From the NCBI RefSeq assembly GCF_000189275.1, contig NZ_AEVT01000096.1, forward strand, positions 1-64,000: DNA of 64,000 nucleotides. Direction: 5' to 3'. Positions 19,087 through 27,991 of the stretch are shown piece by piece. The position numbers and the translations under genes were made by a program. Source of the stretch: Vibrio sinaloensis DSM 21326 (lineage in GTDB: Bacteria; Pseudomonadota; Gammaproteobacteria; Enterobacterales; Vibrionaceae). The number at the start of each line of letters is the position of its first letter. Position 1 is the stretch's first letter. Under the pieces are notes generated by a model. The model was not told the DNA's origin and searched no databases. It saw only the letters and a program-made list of their open reading frames with translations.

Positions 19087-19856
19087 TGGGACGTACAGTT
19101 AGATTTAGCTTTATGACATTGGTGTACGCCTTTTTGTACTTGCCAATCATCGTGTTAATTGTGAATTCGTTTAACGCCAATAAGTTTGGTATGAAATGGG
19201 GCGGATTTACCACCAAGTGGTATGAAACCTTAATCAACAACGACAGCTTAATGCAGGCCGCGTGGCACTCGCTCAATGTCGCTGTATTTTCTGCGACGGC
19301 GGCTACCATTATTGGCAGCCTAACGGCAGTCGCACTATTTCGATACAGTTTTAAAGGTAAAGGCATCGTCAACGGCATGCTATTTGTAGTGATGATGTCG
19401 CCAGATATTGTAATGGCGATTTCACTTTTAGCTTTGTTCCTAGTGCTAGGTGCGCAACTCGGGTTCTTTACCCTGCTGGTCGCGCATATCACTTTTTGTC
19501 TGCCATTCGTTGTAGTCTCGGTATACAGCCGACTCAACGGTTTTGACGTCAAAATGCTAGAGGCGGCAAAAGATCTCGGTGCTAGTGAATGGGTAATTTT
19601 GAAGCAAATTATTCTACCACTTGCGAAACCAGCGGTTGCTGCGGGGTGGTTGCTTAGCTTCACCTTGTCACTCGACGATGTCATCATCAGTTCATTTGTG
19701 ACGGGGCCAACATATGAAATTTTGCCATTGAAGATCTACTCAATGGTTAAAGTGGGTATTTCCCCTGAGGTCAATGCCCTAGCAACGGTAATGCTGATTG
19801 TTTCACTTACGCTGGTGATCATTTCTCAATTGCTCGCACGTGAAAAAGTGAAGTAA
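19086..19856 (+). CDS. potC: Spermidine/putrescine ABC transporter permease PotC
   Basis: 256 residues, six helices, EAA loop [20 protein letters not shown]. Starts on the last base of the potB stop, so the two permeases are translationally coupled. A strong terminator follows, separating it from potD. Confidence 0.92.
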   Translation: MGRTVRFSFMTLVYAFLYLPIIVLIVNSFNANKFGMKWGGFTTKWYETLINNDSLMQAAWHSLNVAVFSATAATIIGSLTAVALFRYSFKGKGIVNGMLFVVMMSPDIVMAISLLALFLVLGAQLGFFTLLVAHITFCLPFVVVSVYSRLNGFDVKMLEAAKDLGASEWVILKQIILPLAKPAVAAGWLLSFTLSLDDVIISSFVTGPTYEILPLKIYSMVKVGISPEVNALATVMLIVSLTLVIISQLLAREKVK

Positions 19857-19876
19857 TAAAGCATTATTTACTGTGA

Positions 19877-19903
19877 AACAGAATGGTTATCAACCATTCT
19901 GTT
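19877..19903 (+). terminator. Terminator after potC
   Basis: AACAGAATGGTT-ATC-AACCATTCTGTT followed by six further T: a strong intrinsic terminator inside the pot cluster. Confidence 0.9.
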
Positions 19904-19952
19904 TTTTTATCCAATCCCTTTAAGGGGTGCGTTTGGTTTGGAGCTAACGTCA

Positions 19953-20987
19953 ATGAAAAAATGGGCTACTTTATTAGCTGGTAGTGCATGTGCGCTTTCT
20001 CTGTTCTCGGGTTCAGTTGCAGCGGACGAAAATAAAGAATTAGTGTTTATGAACTGGGGACCTTACATCAACAGTCATATCCTAGAGCAGTTCACTAAAG
20101 AAACTGGCATTAAAGTCATTTACTCAACGTACGAGTCAAATGAAACTCTGTATGCAAAGCTAAAAACACATAATCAAGGTTACGACTTGGTGGTGCCTTC
20201 TACCTATTTCGTTGCAAAGATGCGCGATGAAGGCATGCTACAAAAGATAGATAAGACTAAGCTAAGTAACTTCTCTAACCTAGATAAGAATTACTTAGAT
20301 AAGCCTTATGACCCTAATAACGACTACTCTATCCCACACGTAGTCGCAATCACTGGTTTAGCGGTAAACGCAGACATGTATGATCCCAATGACTTCACAA
20401 GTTGGGCAGATCTTTGGAACCCAGAGCTCGAAGGCCAACTGATGCTGATGGATGATACTCGCGAGGTGTTCCACATTGCGTTGCGTAAATTAGGCTACTC
20501 AGGTAACTCGACCGATCCTCAGCAGATCGATGAAGCCTACGCCGAATTGCAAAAACTCATGCCAAACGTACTCGTGTTCAACTCGGATAACCCGGGCGCA
20601 CCTTACATGTCAGGTGAAGTCGGTGTGGGTATGTTGTGGAATGGCAGTGCGGCAGCAGCACAAAATGAAGGGATGAATCTAAAATTGGTTTTCCCTAAAG
20701 AAGGCGGCATTGGTTGGGTTGACAACTTCGCGATTTCTTCAGGCGCGAAGAATGTAGAGGCAGCTCATAAGATGATCGACTTCTTGCTACGTCCAGAAAT
20801 AGCTGAGCAGATTTCCCGCGATACAGGGTATTTGACAGCCGTCGCTGAATCTAATGCTAAATTTAAAGACGTCGCCCCCCTATTTCCTTCACAAGAAGAT
20901 TTGGATCGCGTTGAATGGCAAGATTCAGTAGGTGATTTAACCGTTAAGTACGAAGAGTACTTTCTGAAATTGAAAGCGGGCCAATAA
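19953..20987 (+). CDS. potD: Polyamine-binding periplasmic protein, first PotD copy
   Basis: 344 residues from the ATG at 19953, nine bases after GGAG; the signal peptide (MKKWATLLAG... to VAADE) begins there. The mature protein has the PotD core (NWGPYINSHILEQF, ETGIKVIYSTYESNE, VVPSTYFVAKMRDEGML, LLRPEIAEQ). It delivers spermidine or norspermidine to PotBC. A second paralogue follows. In V. cholerae one of the two tandem copies is the functional receptor that modulates biofilms; which copy that would be here cannot be told from the sequence. Confidence 0.9.
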   Translation: MKKWATLLAGSACALSLFSGSVAADENKELVFMNWGPYINSHILEQFTKETGIKVIYSTYESNETLYAKLKTHNQGYDLVVPSTYFVAKMRDEGMLQKIDKTKLSNFSNLDKNYLDKPYDPNNDYSIPHVVAITGLAVNADMYDPNDFTSWADLWNPELEGQLMLMDDTREVFHIALRKLGYSGNSTDPQQIDEAYAELQKLMPNVLVFNSDNPGAPYMSGEVGVGMLWNGSAAAAQNEGMNLKLVFPKEGGIGWVDNFAISSGAKNVEAAHKMIDFLLRPEIAEQISRDTGYLTAVAESNAKFKDVAPLFPSQEDLDRVEWQDSVGDLTVKYEEYFLKLKAGQ

Positions 20988-21004
20988 GCGCTCTTTAAAT
21001 CATG

Positions 21005-21032
21005 AAAATAGGCAGCCTTGGCTGCCTATTTT
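21005..21032 (+). terminator. Terminator between the two potD genes
   Basis: AAAATAGGCAGC-CTTG-GCTGCCTATTTT, giving each potD its own transcript end. Confidence 0.85.
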
Positions 21033-21163
21033 CGTAATTGGCTGATATAATTTCTGTTTGCACGGCTTGTTGTCCTTAACAAGCAGATTAACTCACTGCT
21101 TTTTCAGAGTATGTCGCTAGGAATGGCTAGATGCTGGAAAAGCAAAGATAAAACGGAAAAATA

Positions 21164-22201
21164 ATGAAAAGTAAATTCTATGCAAGCGCACTGTGCGCAG
21201 CGAGTTTAATCGCTTCTCCTGCAATGGCTGCTGATCAAGAACTCTACTTCTATAACTGGTCTGAATACATTCCTAATGAAGTTCTTGAAGACTTTACGAA
21301 AGAAACTGGAATCAAAGTTATCTACTCAACTTACGAGTCTAACGAAAGCATGTACGCAAAGCTTAAGACTCAGGGTTCTGGTTACGATTTAGTAGTACCG
21401 TCTACTTACTTCGTATCAAAGATGCGTAAAGAAGGCATGCTGCAGAAAATCGACAAAGAGAAGCTTTCTCATTTTGCCGATCTCGATGCCAACTTCCTTA
21501 ACAAGCCGTTTGACCCTAACAACAGTTACTCTATCCCTTATATCTGGGGTGCAACTGGCATTGGTATTAACTCGGATATGCTAGACAGCGATTCAGTGAC
21601 TAAGTGGGATGACTTCTGGGACAGCAAATGGGAAGGTCAGCTAATGCTAATGGATGACTCTCGTGAAGTGTTCCATATTGCACTAACTAAGCTTGGTTAC
21701 TCGCCAAATACGACTGACCCAGACGAAATCAAAGCCGCATATGAAGAGCTGAAAAAACTAATGCCAAATGTATTGGTATTTAACTCAGACTTCCCTGCTA
21801 ACCCATACCTAGCGGGTGAAGTATCACTCGGTATGCTGTGGAATGGCTCAGCGTATATGGCTCGTCAAGAAGGCGCATCCATTGATATCATTTGGCCAGA
21901 AAAAGGCGCAATCTTCTGGATGGATAGCCTAGCGATTCCAGCAGGCGCTAAAAATGTAGACGCCGCTCATAAGATGATCGACTTCCTGCTTCGCCCTGAA
22001 AATGCAGCGAAGATAGCTCTTGAGATTGGCTACCCTACTCCTGTCGCAACGGCACACGACCTATTGCCAAAAGAGTTTGCTAATGACCCGAGCATTTTCC
22101 CTCCTCAAGAAGTAATGGAAAGTGGCACATGGCAAGACGAAGTGGGTGAAGCAAGCGTTCTATACGACGAATACTTCCAAAAACTTAAAGTAGATAACTA
22201 A
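21164..22201 (+). CDS. potD: Polyamine-binding periplasmic protein, second PotD copy
   Basis: 345 residues with a signal peptide ending PAMAAD. Long identical stretches with the first copy show a tandem duplication (for example VIYSTYESNE and LMPNVLVFNSD). Differences near the pocket include YNWSEYIP for MNWGPYIN and IFWMDSLAI for IGWVDNFAI, so specificity may differ. Flanked by terminators on both sides, implying its own promoter in 21033-21163. Confidence 0.9.
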   Translation: MKSKFYASALCAASLIASPAMAADQELYFYNWSEYIPNEVLEDFTKETGIKVIYSTYESNESMYAKLKTQGSGYDLVVPSTYFVSKMRKEGMLQKIDKEKLSHFADLDANFLNKPFDPNNSYSIPYIWGATGIGINSDMLDSDSVTKWDDFWDSKWEGQLMLMDDSREVFHIALTKLGYSPNTTDPDEIKAAYEELKKLMPNVLVFNSDFPANPYLAGEVSLGMLWNGSAYMARQEGASIDIIWPEKGAIFWMDSLAIPAGAKNVDAAHKMIDFLLRPENAAKIALEIGYPTPVATAHDLLPKEFANDPSIFPPQEVMESGTWQDEVGEASVLYDEYFQKLKVDN

Positions 22202-22218
22202 TAGAAATATCTTACACT

Positions 22219-22246
22219 TAATAAAGCGGCATACGCCGCTTTATTA
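22219..22246 (+). terminator. Terminator after the second potD
   Basis: TAATAAAGCGGC-ATAC-GCCGCTTTATTA. Confidence 0.85.
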
Positions 22247-22259
22247 GTTTGAGAGGACC

Positions 22260-23033
22260 ATGTACAGAGTCACCCTTTTCTTCATTTCGTTGCTCATTGT
22301 CGCCCAGCTCTCCTTACTGGTCGTTAGCCATTTTTTGTCTGTTGATTCGCGCTACGACCTGCTGTTCGAGACCAACACCTTGATCCTGGTAATTTACCTC
22401 GCTTACATATCACGCGGACCCATTCGCTCCAACAGGCTGATTAAATACGGTATAGGCCTGCTGATATTCAATAGCTTTTATGAAGTTGTCACCGAGATTA
22501 CCTTCTTTAATGATATGGCGGCAGCACATCCAATGACCGATTCCTTGATGGAAGATGGCTTACTGCAACTATCATTCTTATTTTTGGCATTTGGCATCAC
22601 TAAACTGGTTAACAAGGCAGAAGAAAATGCCATGCTGGATGAGTTAACAGGACTTCATAACCGCAAGAAGCTTCATGATATTCAATTAGAGACTTTTGAC
22701 CTCGTTTTTATCGACTTGGATGGTCTAAAAGCCATCAATGACTCGGAAGGTCATTTAGTCGGAGATATGTTGATCGCCCGATTTGCCAATGTATTAAAGC
22801 AAACGGTTCACCCAAGTGAGCAAGCGTTTCGTATTGGTGGTGACGAGTTTGTTGTGTTGTGCTTGCCTGAGCGCGGTCAAAGTTTCGTAGCTACCGTCAA
22901 GCAAGCACTTCTCGCTGAGCCGATTAAATTTAGCTATGGAATTGAACATTCAAATCGGACATCACTATTTGAGGCAATAGAACGCACCGATAAAGCGATG
23001 TATGAAATGAAAAACGCTCAACGTAAACGTTGA
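22260..23033 (+). CDS. Membrane-bound GGDEF diguanylate cyclase
   Basis: 257 residues. Four hydrophobic segments (about 3-25, 38-52, 62-78, 100-118) and then a compact GGDEF domain with LTGLHNRKKL, FIDLDGLKAINDSEGH and the intact active site GGDEF (193-197). The region between the LTGLHNR helix and the first strand is shorter than usual. The RxxD inhibitory site is absent (HPSE at 184-187), so product inhibition is not expected. Likely makes c-di-GMP. Starts 13 bases after the potD terminator; its own terminator overlaps the last codons. Confidence 0.85.
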   Translation: MYRVTLFFISLLIVAQLSLLVVSHFLSVDSRYDLLFETNTLILVIYLAYISRGPIRSNRLIKYGIGLLIFNSFYEVVTEITFFNDMAAAHPMTDSLMEDGLLQLSFLFLAFGITKLVNKAEENAMLDELTGLHNRKKLHDIQLETFDLVFIDLDGLKAINDSEGHLVGDMLIARFANVLKQTVHPSEQAFRIGGDEFVVLCLPERGQSFVATVKQALLAEPIKFSYGIEHSNRTSLFEAIERTDKAMYEMKNAQRKR

Positions 23034-23040
23034 GCGTTTT
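23011..23040 (+). terminator. Terminator overlapping the end of the GGDEF gene
   Basis: AAAACGCTCAACG-TAAA-CGTTGAGCGTTTT; the stop codon at 23031-23033 lies in the right arm. Confidence 0.85.
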
Positions 23041-23068
23041 ATTATACTTAGATGCTGGATACTAGATG

Positions 23069-23806
23069 TTACGCATGCTTAACTTGTGGTTGTTGTAGCG
23101 CTAAGATTTCTTCAACCAGTTTCACCACCTCTATACTGGCTTTGCCGTAACGCTTCTCTTCAAATTCACTTTCTACCGCGCTTGGCTCTAGGTTAATCTC
23201 TATCGTATGCGCGCCATGCATTTTGGCGTCGTGTACAAAGCCTGCTGCGGGATACACCACTCCTGAGGTACCGATAGACACAAACAAATCTGCTTGCTCT
23301 AAAGCGGCATAAATCTCGCCCATACGTAACGGCATTTCACCAAACCAAACGACATGTGGCCTCAGCTGTGAAGGAATCTGACAACAGTGGCATAAATCTC
23401 CGGTGTGAATTTCGCCTTTCTCTTCGATAACTTGATTAGATTCACTACAGCGCGCTTTCATCAGCTCACCATGCATGTGAATGATGTTATTGCTACCACC
23501 GCGCTCATGAAGATTGTCGATATTCTGCGTAATGATAGTAACACTACCTTCTAGCTCCTTTTCGAGCTTGCCTAATGCAATATGCGCTGGATTAGGTTTG
23601 ATCTCAGGAGCTTGGAGTTTGATACGACGTTGATTGTAAAAGTCTTGCACCAAGTCAGGGTTACGTTCAAAGCCTTCGGGAGTTGCTACGTCTTCAATTC
23701 GGTGATCTTCCCATAACCCATCCTGAGCTCGGAAAGTTTGAATTCCTGATTCAGCCGAAATACCAGCGCCTGTAAGAATCACTACATTACGATAAGGGAA
23801 TTTCAT
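23069..23806 (-). CDS. cobB: NAD-dependent protein deacylase, sirtuin CobB
   Basis: 245 residues. Sir2 motifs [14 protein letters not shown] (N-terminus), [12 protein letters not shown], catalytic His in HMHGEL, zinc cysteines (RCSES and CHCC), and HVVWFGE; late GTSG loop. The Tyr/Arg pair near 50-60 (YNQRRIKL) is the type that accepts succinyl groups. Removes acyl groups from lysines, for example on acetyl-CoA synthetase. Single gene. Confidence 0.93.
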   Translation of the reverse strand: MKFPYRNVVILTGAGISAESGIQTFRAQDGLWEDHRIEDVATPEGFERNPDLVQDFYNQRRIKLQAPEIKPNPAHIALGKLEKELEGSVTIITQNIDNLHERGGSNNIIHMHGELMKARCSESNQVIEEKGEIHTGDLCHCCQIPSQLRPHVVWFGEMPLRMGEIYAALEQADLFVSIGTSGVVYPAAGFVHDAKMHGAHTIEINLEPSAVESEFEEKRYGKASIEVVKLVEEILALQQPQVKHA

Positions 23807-23932
23807 ACAACATCCTTGGCTATAACATTTTAATGATGCTGCAAGCTTAGCATTGAACGAAAACCTTCAATAGTTGTACTGATTAGACCATGGTCGAAAG
23901 TGGCCGAAATAAAAAGATAAACTGTGATGACG

Positions 23933-23968
23933 TGCATAGTTTACCTTGGAGCAAAGGTAAACTATGCA
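23933..23968. terminator. Long perfect hairpin between cobB and a chemoreceptor
   Basis: 15-bp perfect arms (23933-23947 and 23954-23968) with a 6-base loop, 16 bases past the chemoreceptor stop. No T-run follows on either strand, so it may instead protect the mRNA 3' end. Confidence 0.55.
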
Positions 23969-23983
23969 TGCCTGCTACTTAAG

Positions 23984-25879
23984 TTAATCTAGCTTGAATC
24001 GGCTTATGATAGAGGCTAAACGTTGATTCATCGCAGAAATGTTCCGGGCATTTTCTACCGCCTGTTGACCATTGACATCGAGCTCACCAACGATATCGTT
24101 AATGGATGTCATGTTTCTACTCAACTCTTGAGTTACACTACTTTGCTCCTCAGCGGCGGTTGCAATCTGTGTACTCAAATCATTGATGTCTGTGACAAAC
24201 TGAGTCATAACATCCAAGCTTTCAGAGACCTCTCCCGCCCCTTCTGCCGTTTGAGTACATTTCTGCTTCGTAGTTTCCATCGACCCCACCACCGACTGGC
24301 TTTGGTGTTTCAAACTGTTTAGAGCAGCTTCAATCTCTTCTGTACTATCTTTGGTTCTGCTCGCGAGTTTTCTTACTTCATCGGCAACAACGGCAAACCC
24401 TCTTCCCTGCTCACCCGCTCGTGCAGCTTCTATTGCAGCATTGAGCGCTAATAAGTTTGTTTGCTCTGCAATCTCCCCGATAACCTCAAGTACGTTAGAA
24501 ATCTCCTCTGACTCTTTGGCCATATTGTTCACCGCAGTGGATGAGTTACTTACGTCTTCAACAAGCTGCTCGACGTTATGCTGTGCTTGATTGACGGTAT
24601 TTTTCGAAGCGCTGCTCGCCTCATTAGCCTTATGAGTCAGCTGCGCGGTATTAGCAGCATCCGTTGCCATAGAGTCCGCAGTCGAGTTCATCTCTTCAAT
24701 GGCTGTAACAATCTGTTCGGTCTCTTGAACATGGTTTTGTAAGATGTCACTGTTGCGTGTGCTTTGGTTTTGCAGCTCATCCACATTACTATTCAAGCTA
24801 TTGGTAACCTCTCTGATCTCTAATAGCATCGACTGCAAGCTCGCAATAAAATCATTAACCCCTTGAGATATTTGTCCCAAGTCATCATTATTGGTGACAT
24901 CGATCCGGCGAGTTAAATCACCATTACCTTGACTCAGGCCAACAATGGTCTCTTTTAGAGCCAAAATTGGTCGATACAAGACATTTAGAATCACAAGCGC
25001 AATCACTGCGCTCACTACCGTAGCGACAACCGCCGTGATAATGGCATTGGTCTGAGCGTCATAAAGGTCGGCAAAGGCAAGCTCTTTATCGACACTGGCA
25101 ATAAAGTACCAACTCTTATCAGCGATGTTGATTTGGTGAGAGAAAAACAATTGATTATCGATGTCTGACTGGGTAGTGAGTTGGTTTAATGATCTGTTTG
25201 TTACATCATCTAGCCAAGCATACTTGTCAGTTTTGTCACCAGCCTTCACCTCTTGGTTTGATGAAGCGAGAATGGTCTTGTCATGGTTAATGATCATCGC
25301 AGTAGAACCAGGAGTAACACTGGCCTGTTTGACAATCTCGTTCAAAAAACTCAGTTGCATATCGACAGATACCATGCCATTCGGTGTCTTTCTAACAATG
25401 GATATCCAATATGTATCACCATCACTACTTAAATACGGTTCCGTCATCGCAGCCGTAGGGCTTTTTCTACCATGCTGGAACCAACTGCGTGTATTAACAT
25501 CACCATCATACTTATGGTTTGGCCATGTGTTCGCAGTTTGATTCCAGTAGGCATCGCCATTGGTAAATGCCACAACCGAACTGTTTAGGTTCATAGAACC
25601 CGCAATGATCTTTGTCATTTCAATGAAGTCAGCTTCAGTGCCTTCGATCGGTTTTTGGTCAAATACTTTGCCCAGCTTATCTAAGCCGGCCACTTTTTCG
25701 TTAAGATTGTTTTCAATTTGAGCGGCTTGATTTTGAGCGTACTCCTGGTTTTTCGCGGTAATCATCTCCTCAAGTGTGCTCTTTTGCTTTTGGTATGAGA
25801 TGTAGCTAGAGATAACAATAGAAAAGACGACTAGCCCTACGATTGATAGTAGGAGTAAATTTTTGAATCCTAATTTCAT
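23984..25879 (-). CDS. Methyl-accepting chemotaxis protein with Cache sensor
   Basis: 631 residues. TM1 (about 7-28), a periplasmic double-Cache-like domain (about 35-275, with the ligand-side signatures [22 protein letters not shown] and [17 protein letters not shown] split over two segments), TM2 (about 278-300), HAMP and a signalling hairpin with [20 protein letters not shown]. Cache receptors of this type in Vibrio bind amino acids or small organic acids; the ligand is not predictable here. Single gene. Confidence 0.9.
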   Translation of the reverse strand: MKLGFKNLLLLSIVGLVVFSIVISSYISYQKQKSTLEEMITAKNQEYAQNQAAQIENNLNEKVAGLDKLGKVFDQKPIEGTEADFIEMTKIIAGSMNLNSSVVAFTNGDAYWNQTANTWPNHKYDGDVNTRSWFQHGRKSPTAAMTEPYLSSDGDTYWISIVRKTPNGMVSVDMQLSFLNEIVKQASVTPGSTAMIINHDKTILASSNQEVKAGDKTDKYAWLDDVTNRSLNQLTTQSDIDNQLFFSHQINIADKSWYFIASVDKELAFADLYDAQTNAIITAVVATVVSAVIALVILNVLYRPILALKETIVGLSQGNGDLTRRIDVTNNDDLGQISQGVNDFIASLQSMLLEIREVTNSLNSNVDELQNQSTRNSDILQNHVQETEQIVTAIEEMNSTADSMATDAANTAQLTHKANEASSASKNTVNQAQHNVEQLVEDVSNSSTAVNNMAKESEEISNVLEVIGEIAEQTNLLALNAAIEAARAGEQGRGFAVVADEVRKLASRTKDSTEEIEAALNSLKHQSQSVVGSMETTKQKCTQTAEGAGEVSESLDVMTQFVTDINDLSTQIATAAEEQSSVTQELSRNMTSINDIVGELDVNGQQAVENARNISAMNQRLASIISRFKLD

Positions 25880-25996
25880 TACACTTCCTTAAACCACTTC
25901 AATGTGATGACAAGTAAATTGGGTTTATAAATTTTAGTATGGCTTTGAAATCAGAGTTTTCCAGACGTTATTGAAGGTTTTATCAATAGATATAAT

Positions 25997-26030
25997 AAAG
26001 CCGCCTATCTATCACTAGATTGACGGCTTT
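25997..26030 (-). terminator. Terminator of amt
   Basis: AAAGCCG (25997-26003) pairs with CGGCTTT (26024-26030) around a long loop; minus-strand tail TATTATAT. 24 bases past the amt stop. Confidence 0.6.
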
Positions 26031-26054
26031 CAATTGACTAATACAAGTTAACTA

Positions 26055-27275
26055 TTACTCTTCATTGGTCGATGTAATTCGATGTATTGCTAAATCGGCA
26101 CCCTTGTATTCATCCTCTTCTGACAGTCTCAGTCCGGTAATGCTATTTATGATTCCATAGACTGCCAAAGCACCAACCACAGCCACAAAGATACCCGCAA
26201 GAGTTCCAAGAATTTGTACGGTTAGGCTAACTCCTCCTAAACCGCCAAGACTTTGTGAGCCAAATATGCCTGCCGCTATACCGCCCCAAGCACCACAGAC
26301 GCCGTGCAGAGGCCAAACGCCGAGCACGTCATCTATCTTGGTTTTGTTTTGTAGATAAGTGAACAGGAAAACAAATAGCACACCTGCGACCGAACCAGTA
26401 ATCAGCGCACCAATTGGATGCATTAGGTCGGAGCCCGCACACACCGCGACTAAGCCCGCTAGAGGACCATTGTGGATAAATCCTGGGTCATTCTTCCCCG
26501 CAATTAATGCCGCGACGATCCCTCCAACCATGGCCATCAATGAGTTCATCGCAACCAAGCCACTGATCCCGTCCAATGTTTGTGCAGACATTACGTTAAA
26601 GCCGAACCAGCCTACGCAGAGAATCCAAGCGCCTAAGGCTAAAAATGGAATGTTAGAAGGCGCAAAGTTCGTGTGCTTCCCTGCTCTTACGCGGCCCTTA
26701 CGCATACCCAAAAACAGGACAGCGACCAGTGCAATCCAACCGCCGACACCGTGAACAACGACCGATCCAGCAAAGTCGTGAAAACCGTAGCCGAACTGGG
26801 TTTCAAACCACTCTTGCAAACCAAAATTGCCATTCCAAATCATGCCTTCGAATACTGGATAGACTAAACCGACGGTAAAGAAAGTCGCTATCAGAACTGG
26901 ATAGAAGCGTGCTCGTTCGGCAATGCCACCAGAGACAATCGCGGGGATAGCGGCCGCAAACGTTAACAAAAAGAAGAACTTCACCAGTTCATAACCATTC
27001 CCTTGAGATAAGGTTTCTGCGTCTGCAAAGAAATTCGCACCGTAAGCCACCCAGTAACCAATAAAGAAATACGCGAGTGCAGAAATGCCAAAATCGGCGA
27101 GAATTTTAACCAAGGCATTGACTTGGTTCTTGTGCCTAACTGTCCCCACTTCCAAGAATGCAAATCCTGCGTGCATCAAAAACACCATGATTGCACCGAG
27201 TAATAAAAAAAGTGTGTCTGAACTTTGGGTCAGGGTTTGTACCGCTCCGTGTACCTGACTGGCATCTAGGCTCAT
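26055..27275 (-). CDS. amt: Ammonium transporter
   Basis: 406 residues, eleven hydrophobic segments. Amt signatures: FLMHAGFAFLEVGTVRHKN near the N-terminus, DFAGSVVVHGVGGW, LGAWILCVGWFGFN, and late HGVCGAWGG that carries one of the pore histidines. Moves ammonium across the inner membrane. No glnK lies beside it. The upstream region has a sigma-54 promoter and NtrC-like sites, as expected for nitrogen limitation control. Confidence 0.93.
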   Translation of the reverse strand: MSLDASQVHGAVQTLTQSSDTLFLLLGAIMVFLMHAGFAFLEVGTVRHKNQVNALVKILADFGISALAYFFIGYWVAYGANFFADAETLSQGNGYELVKFFFLLTFAAAIPAIVSGGIAERARFYPVLIATFFTVGLVYPVFEGMIWNGNFGLQEWFETQFGYGFHDFAGSVVVHGVGGWIALVAVLFLGMRKGRVRAGKHTNFAPSNIPFLALGAWILCVGWFGFNVMSAQTLDGISGLVAMNSLMAMVGGIVAALIAGKNDPGFIHNGPLAGLVAVCAGSDLMHPIGALITGSVAGVLFVFLFTYLQNKTKIDDVLGVWPLHGVCGAWGGIAAGIFGSQSLGGLGGVSLTVQILGTLAGIFVAVVGALAVYGIINSITGLRLSEEDEYKGADLAIHRITSTNEE

Positions 27276-27362
27276 TGCTTATTGTCTCCTTTTCCATGCT
27301 TTGCACAGCGCTGGATTATTGTTTTCACCGTTTTGGTGATTAATTTAGTGAGACGTACACAT

Positions 27363-27378
27363 CGCAATGTTTATGCCA
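27363..27378 (-). promoter_or_regulatory. Sigma-54 promoter of amt
   Basis: Minus strand TGGCATAAACATTGCG has the invariant GG-N10-GC and matches TGGCAY-N5-TTGC. The expected start point is about 75 bp before the amt start codon. Confidence 0.7.
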
Positions 27379-27486
27379 TAAAACGATAATATTATAAATT
27401 AAACATATCATTTTGATTTATAAAGATATAAACAAGTTTTTGGCAGGGTAAGTTTGAAGGGTATTTAAATAGAAAGTGCATAAAAA

Positions 27487-27537
27487 TGCACTACTTTGGT
27501 GATTTCGCACCATTTGAATGCACACCAATTGGGTGCA
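27487..27537 (-). promoter_or_regulatory. Cluster of NtrC-like enhancer sites upstream of amt
   Basis: Three TGCAC/GGTGC-type dyads: TGCACTACTTTGGTGAT (27487-27503), CGCACCATTTGAATGCA (27506-27522) and TGCAC-N9-GTGCA (27519-27537). NtrC prefers TGCAC-N7-GTGCA. They lie about 110-175 bp upstream of the sigma-54 promoter, the usual enhancer distance. Confidence 0.6.
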
Positions 27538-27546
27538 ATTAAACAA

Positions 27547-27567
27547 AAGCCCCGCATTACGGGGCTT
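27547..27567 (-). terminator. Terminator of the formate dehydrogenase operon
   Basis: AAGCCCCG-CATTA-CGGGGCTT, followed on the minus strand by TTGTTT. 8 bases past the last gene of the operon. Confidence 0.85.
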
Positions 27568-27574
27568 GTTAACA

Positions 27575-27991
27575 TTATAAGTTCGGACCTTTAGTTAGGC
27601 TAAACGGTTCATTCGCTTGCAGCTTTTTCATTCCTTGGAACATCCGCACAAACCAAATCGCTATGGCCGCTAGTCCAAACAGCAATCCAACGTATGGGAT
27701 GTAATAAGCAATCTGGTCAATGATATTACTTTGATACCAATAATCGTTTAAACCGATGAGAACGCCGTTTGAGGTAGCAACAGTAATGATCAGTACGACA
27801 AAATAGGTCAAGTTGAGGAAAAAAGTACGTATAAGCCCGTAATAGTGCGAATCGATGATCTCCCCATCTTCCCCTTTGTCTAAACGGTAACCCGCGTACA
27901 CAATGGCAATCACGCCAGAAATAAGACAAGTAAATGGCGTGAAACAACTCAGAATGTACGCCACCCAAATCCCTTTATTAGGCTTGCTCAT
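27575..27991 (-). CDS. DUF4870-like membrane protein, last gene of fdh operon
   Basis: 138 residues, three or four hydrophobic segments (about 8-30, 58-75, 88-118) and short polar tails. Content and size resemble DUF4870 membrane proteins. It overlaps the end of fdhI by 14 bases and precedes the operon terminator, so it is co-expressed with formate dehydrogenase; a role in assembly or anchoring is only a guess. Confidence 0.65.
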   Translation of the reverse strand: MSKPNKGIWVAYILSCFTPFTCLISGVIAIVYAGYRLDKGEDGEIIDSHYYGLIRTFFLNLTYFVVLIITVATSNGVLIGLNDYWYQSNIIDQIAYYIPYVGLLFGLAAIAIWFVRMFQGMKKLQANEPFSLTKGPNL

